Assembly (NCBI GenBank): GCA_017302195.1
Contig: JAFLEG010000001.1
Span: forward strand, 1 to 33,124
Reading direction: 5' to 3'
DNA from: Verrucomicrobiota bacterium
GTDB lineage: Bacteria; Verrucomicrobiota; Verrucomicrobiia; Limisphaerales; UBA9464
Length of the DNA: 33,124 bases
Shown here piece after piece: positions 31,014 through 33,124 of the stretch. Every line of letters starts with the position of its first letter. Position 1 is the first letter of the stretch. The notes beneath the pieces are model-generated. The model saw only the letters and a list, made by a program, of their open reading frames with translations. It searched no databases and was not told the origin of the DNA. The position numbers were made by a program, and so were the translations under genes.

Positions 31014-33124
31014 GGAGCAGATGTCGGCTCCGGCATCACCGACCCCAGAATCCGGCGGGCGTGGTACTCCAGCAGCGGTTCCCGGTACCGGGCGGTCGGG
31101 CCCAGGAAGCCGTTCTGCGCCGATTCCTTCACCACCTGGACCGCAGTGGGCAGTTGGCCGCGCTTCTCGAAGAGCAGCAGCATCCGTGCGATTACCTGCC
31201 GCGGCGCCCGCGGATCCAGCTCGAACTCCCGGGAGCTCGAATCCTCGGCGGACGCGGCAAAGGTCTGCCTGGCCATGGCCAGGAACGGCTCCTCCTGTCC
31301 GCGGTCCCAAAGCACCTCCGCCAACCGCGCCCGATGGGTGCGCCGCTGGTCCGTATCGGCCTCAATCAGGGCGCCCAGCACCGCCTCCAGTTCCCCGGTG
31401 TCGGGCAGGTAGTACGCCGTCCGCCGCGTGCGATGCCGGTCCATGAGCGCGGCCGCCTGCTCGCGCATCAGCACCACATTGCCCTGCTCCCGGGCCAGTC
31501 GAAACTCCGGACGGCTGCCCAGCGAGGAGGCCAGCAGGTCGGGCAGCGGCACCTGGGAATCAATGGAGATGAGCAGCGTCAGCGGCTCCACGTTGGTGGC
31601 GCCGAGGTCCAGCCAGCGCCAGACCTGGGAACGGAAGACGGCCGGATCGGGGATGGATGAGGCGCGGAACAGCTCCGCGGCCGAGCCGAAGTCCGCCGGG
31701 GTCATGTCGGCCGGCCGCCGGACCTGGTTGAGCAGCATGCGCGGACTCCGCTGCCGGGGTTCGGACAGTTGCAGCAGCTTGGTCGCCCCGCCCCGCTGGA
31801 AGAACGCGCGCTGCGCCTCGTACTCCAGCACCGGCTTGAAGTCGCTGTGCACCGGCGTCTCGGGCTCGGTCTCCGGCAGGTAGGCCGCATCGCCGTGCGG
31901 GATGAGTTCCTGCATCAGGAGCGTGGTGAGGTTCTGCACGCCCACCCGGGCGAGATCGGCGCGCACCACCGGGTCGTTGAAGCTGCGTTCAAAGGACGAA
32001 AGATCCGGCTTCCGCGGCGTCAGGGAGCCGACCAGGAGCAGGTCCCCCGCGCCGGCCTGCCAGACCCCGACGTACGGAAACACCGAACTGAAGGTGTTGA
32101 CCACCATGTCCACGATCCGGTCGTTGGTCTCATAGACCTGGAGCCACTGGGCGACGATGCCGCCCGGCTTGAGGCGTGCGGCGCAATCCTGGTAATACTC
32201 GTGACTGAACACCGCGGCCACGCCTGCCATCCAGGGATTCGACGGCTCGGTGACGATGACGTCATAGCGGTTGGGGGTGGCGCGCAGGAAGGTCTTGGCG
32301 TCCTCCACCGCCAGGTGCACGCGCGGGTCGTCCAGCGCGTGATTGTTCACCGGACCGAAGAATGTCCGGGCCACCTCCGACACCTCGGGCGAGATCTCCA
32401 CCACGTCCACGTTGGTCACCGCCTGGTGGCAGAGGATGGCGCCGACGGTGACGCCGCTGCCGATGCCCACCACCAGCGCGTCGGTGGCGCCCGGACTGAG
32501 CATCATCGGGATCTGGCCGGTCAGCACCTGGGTGGACATGTCGCCGACCGAGGTGGCGTCCGTCTTGCCATTGACCGTGAGCGAGAGCTGTTCGCGTCCG
32601 TTCGACAACTGGTCGGCGATCACCGCCACCGTCGAGCCGGCGCCGTCCCGGTGATACTTCAGGTTGAGGCGGTCCACGATGTCGCGATAGGCCTGCACCG
32701 TCGGCGGCGCCACGCCGCCCCGCCACATGCCGAACGAAAAGGCCCGCCGCCAGCGGGGCTCCAGGCTGGAGGCGCCCAGGAACGACACCACCAGCACCAG
32801 AGCCGGCGCGATCCAGACCAGGCGGTTGCCGGGATACCGCTGCACCAGGATGGCGGTGCCGATCAGGGCATTGAGCGCGATGCCGATGGCGAAGGTATGG
32901 GCGAGTCCGAAGTAGGGCAGGAAGACGAGCCCGCCCAGCACCGCCCCGAGCACGGTGCCAATGGTGTTCACGGCAAACACCTTTCCGACGGACCGTCCGG
33001 TGACCGACAGCGCGGCGGTGGCAACGCGGCTGGCCAGCGGCAGGGTGGTGCCCAGGCAGAGGGCGGGCAGGAACATGACGGCGAAGCAGATCAGGGCCTG
33101 ACACAGCTCGTAGAGCGTGTAGGC
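31010..33124 (-). CDS. Membrane-anchored spermidine-synthase-like protein, 5' end missing
   Basis: A partial gene; the frame stays open for 16 codons beyond the first internal Met to the window edge, so the real start lies to the right. The visible protein (~704 codons) begins with hydrophobic helices (~1-110, with FAVNTIGTVLGAVLGGLVFL and a Gly-rich turn as in MFS-like spermidine-synthase fusions). A methyltransferase-fold domain like that of spermidine synthase follows: ALVVGIGSGVTVGAILCHQ (SAM-loop like), VDVVEISPEV, PRVHLAVEDAKTFLR and YDVIVTEPSNPWMAGVAAVFS. Key polyamine-site residues are not all evident, so polyamine synthesis is not certain. After ~residue 370 comes a helical, possibly TPR-type tail (RRTHRARLAEVLWDRG, FEKRGQLPTAVQVVKESAQ). 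These fusion proteins are frequent in this phylum and of unknown function. Coupled to maf by a 4-base ATGA overlap. Confidence 0.85.
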   Translation of the reverse strand, partial: AYTLYELCQALICFAVMFLPALCLGTTLPLASRVATAALSVTGRSVGKVFAVNTIGTVLGAVLGGLVFLPYFGLAHTFAIGIALNALIGTAILVQRYPGNRLVWIAPALVLVVSFLGASSLEPRWRRAFSFGMWRGGVAPPTVQAYRDIVDRLNLKYHRDGAGSTVAVIADQLSNGREQLSLTVNGKTDATSVGDMSTQVLTGQIPMMLSPGATDALVVGIGSGVTVGAILCHQAVTNVDVVEISPEVSEVARTFFGPVNNHALDDPRVHLAVEDAKTFLRATPNRYDVIVTEPSNPWMAGVAAVFSHEYYQDCAARLKPGGIVAQWLQVYETNDRIVDMVVNTFSSVFPYVGVWQAGAGDLLLVGSLTPRKPDLSSFERSFNDPVVRADLARVGVQNLTTLLMQELIPHGDAAYLPETEPETPVHSDFKPVLEYEAQRAFFQRGGATKLLQLSEPRQRSPRMLLNQVRRPADMTPADFGSAAELFRASSIPDPAVFRSQVWRWLDLGATNVEPLTLLISIDSQVPLPDLLASSLGSRPEFRLAREQGNVVLMREQAAALMDRHRTRRTAYYLPDTGELEAVLGALIEADTDQRRTHRARLAEVLWDRGQEEPFLAMARQTFAASAEDSSSREFELDPRAPRQVIARMLLLFEKRGQLPTAVQVVKESAQNGFLGPTARYREPLLEYHARRILGSVMPEPTSAP

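Overview
The window looks like a piece of a Verrucomicrobiota chromosome, probably a soil or freshwater lineage related to Pedosphaera/Limisphaerales. This rests on high GC throughout, the DUF1592/DUF1588/DUF1585 cytochrome-like protein paired with a Tat-exported DUF1552 protein (a planctomycete/verrucomicrobial hallmark), a GloVer-repeat protein, very large secreted proteins, a GH95 fucosidase, and many dispersed intergenic repeats. The phylum call is inference from gene content; no rRNA is present. The first ~545 bases are an exception: AT-rich, low-complexity and eukaryote-like, most simply explained as a chimeric contig end.

Layout, left to right. 1-808: foreign-looking end plus unassigned DNA. 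809-9690 (minus strand): an unrecognised secreted 871-aa protein, an O-antigen-ligase-like membrane protein with C-terminal TPRs, then the DUF1592 to DUF1552 operon. 9822-10436 (minus): a small Cro/CI-type regulator with a DUF2975 membrane protein that lacks its usual N-terminal half; a perfect 19-bp palindrome lies just upstream. 10740-12419 (minus): a PafA-like alkaline phosphatase, divergent from a two-part beta-propeller/helical gene (12613-14858, plus) that is split by an apparent one-base frameshift. 15096-20360 (minus): a 1754-aa multidomain subtilase. 20775-24682 (plus): an accessory-looking block with an internally deleted nucleotidyltransferase, a GmrSD-like (DUF262 + DUF1524/HNH) restriction protein and a GloVer-repeat secreted protein, bordered on both sides by repeat-rich DNA. 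25136-30395 (plus): dimeric dUTPase-like pyrophosphatase, hypoxanthine phosphoribosyltransferase, GH95 alpha-L-fucosidase and ROK sugar kinase. 30402-33124 (minus): Maf nucleotide pyrophosphatase, translationally coupled to a membrane-anchored spermidine-synthase-like protein that runs off the right edge.

Functionally the window mixes exported catabolic and scavenging enzymes (phosphatase, protease, fucosidase, DUF1592/DUF1552 pair) with nucleotide-pool housekeeping (dUTPase, Hpt, Maf) and one defence gene. The intergenic spaces hold several repeat families: an inverted pair at 5654-5781, a 30-bp tandem array inside an inverted-end element at 14864-15094, interleaved direct repeats at 20443-20666, a 16-bp perfect inverted repeat bounding 24785-24955, and an ~82-bp direct repeat pair at 28937-29190. 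No tRNA, rRNA, CRISPR array or intact transposase gene was seen. The least explained items are the 871-aa protein, the nucleotidyltransferase relic beside the GmrSD-like gene, the truncated regulator pair with its palindrome, and the repeat elements.
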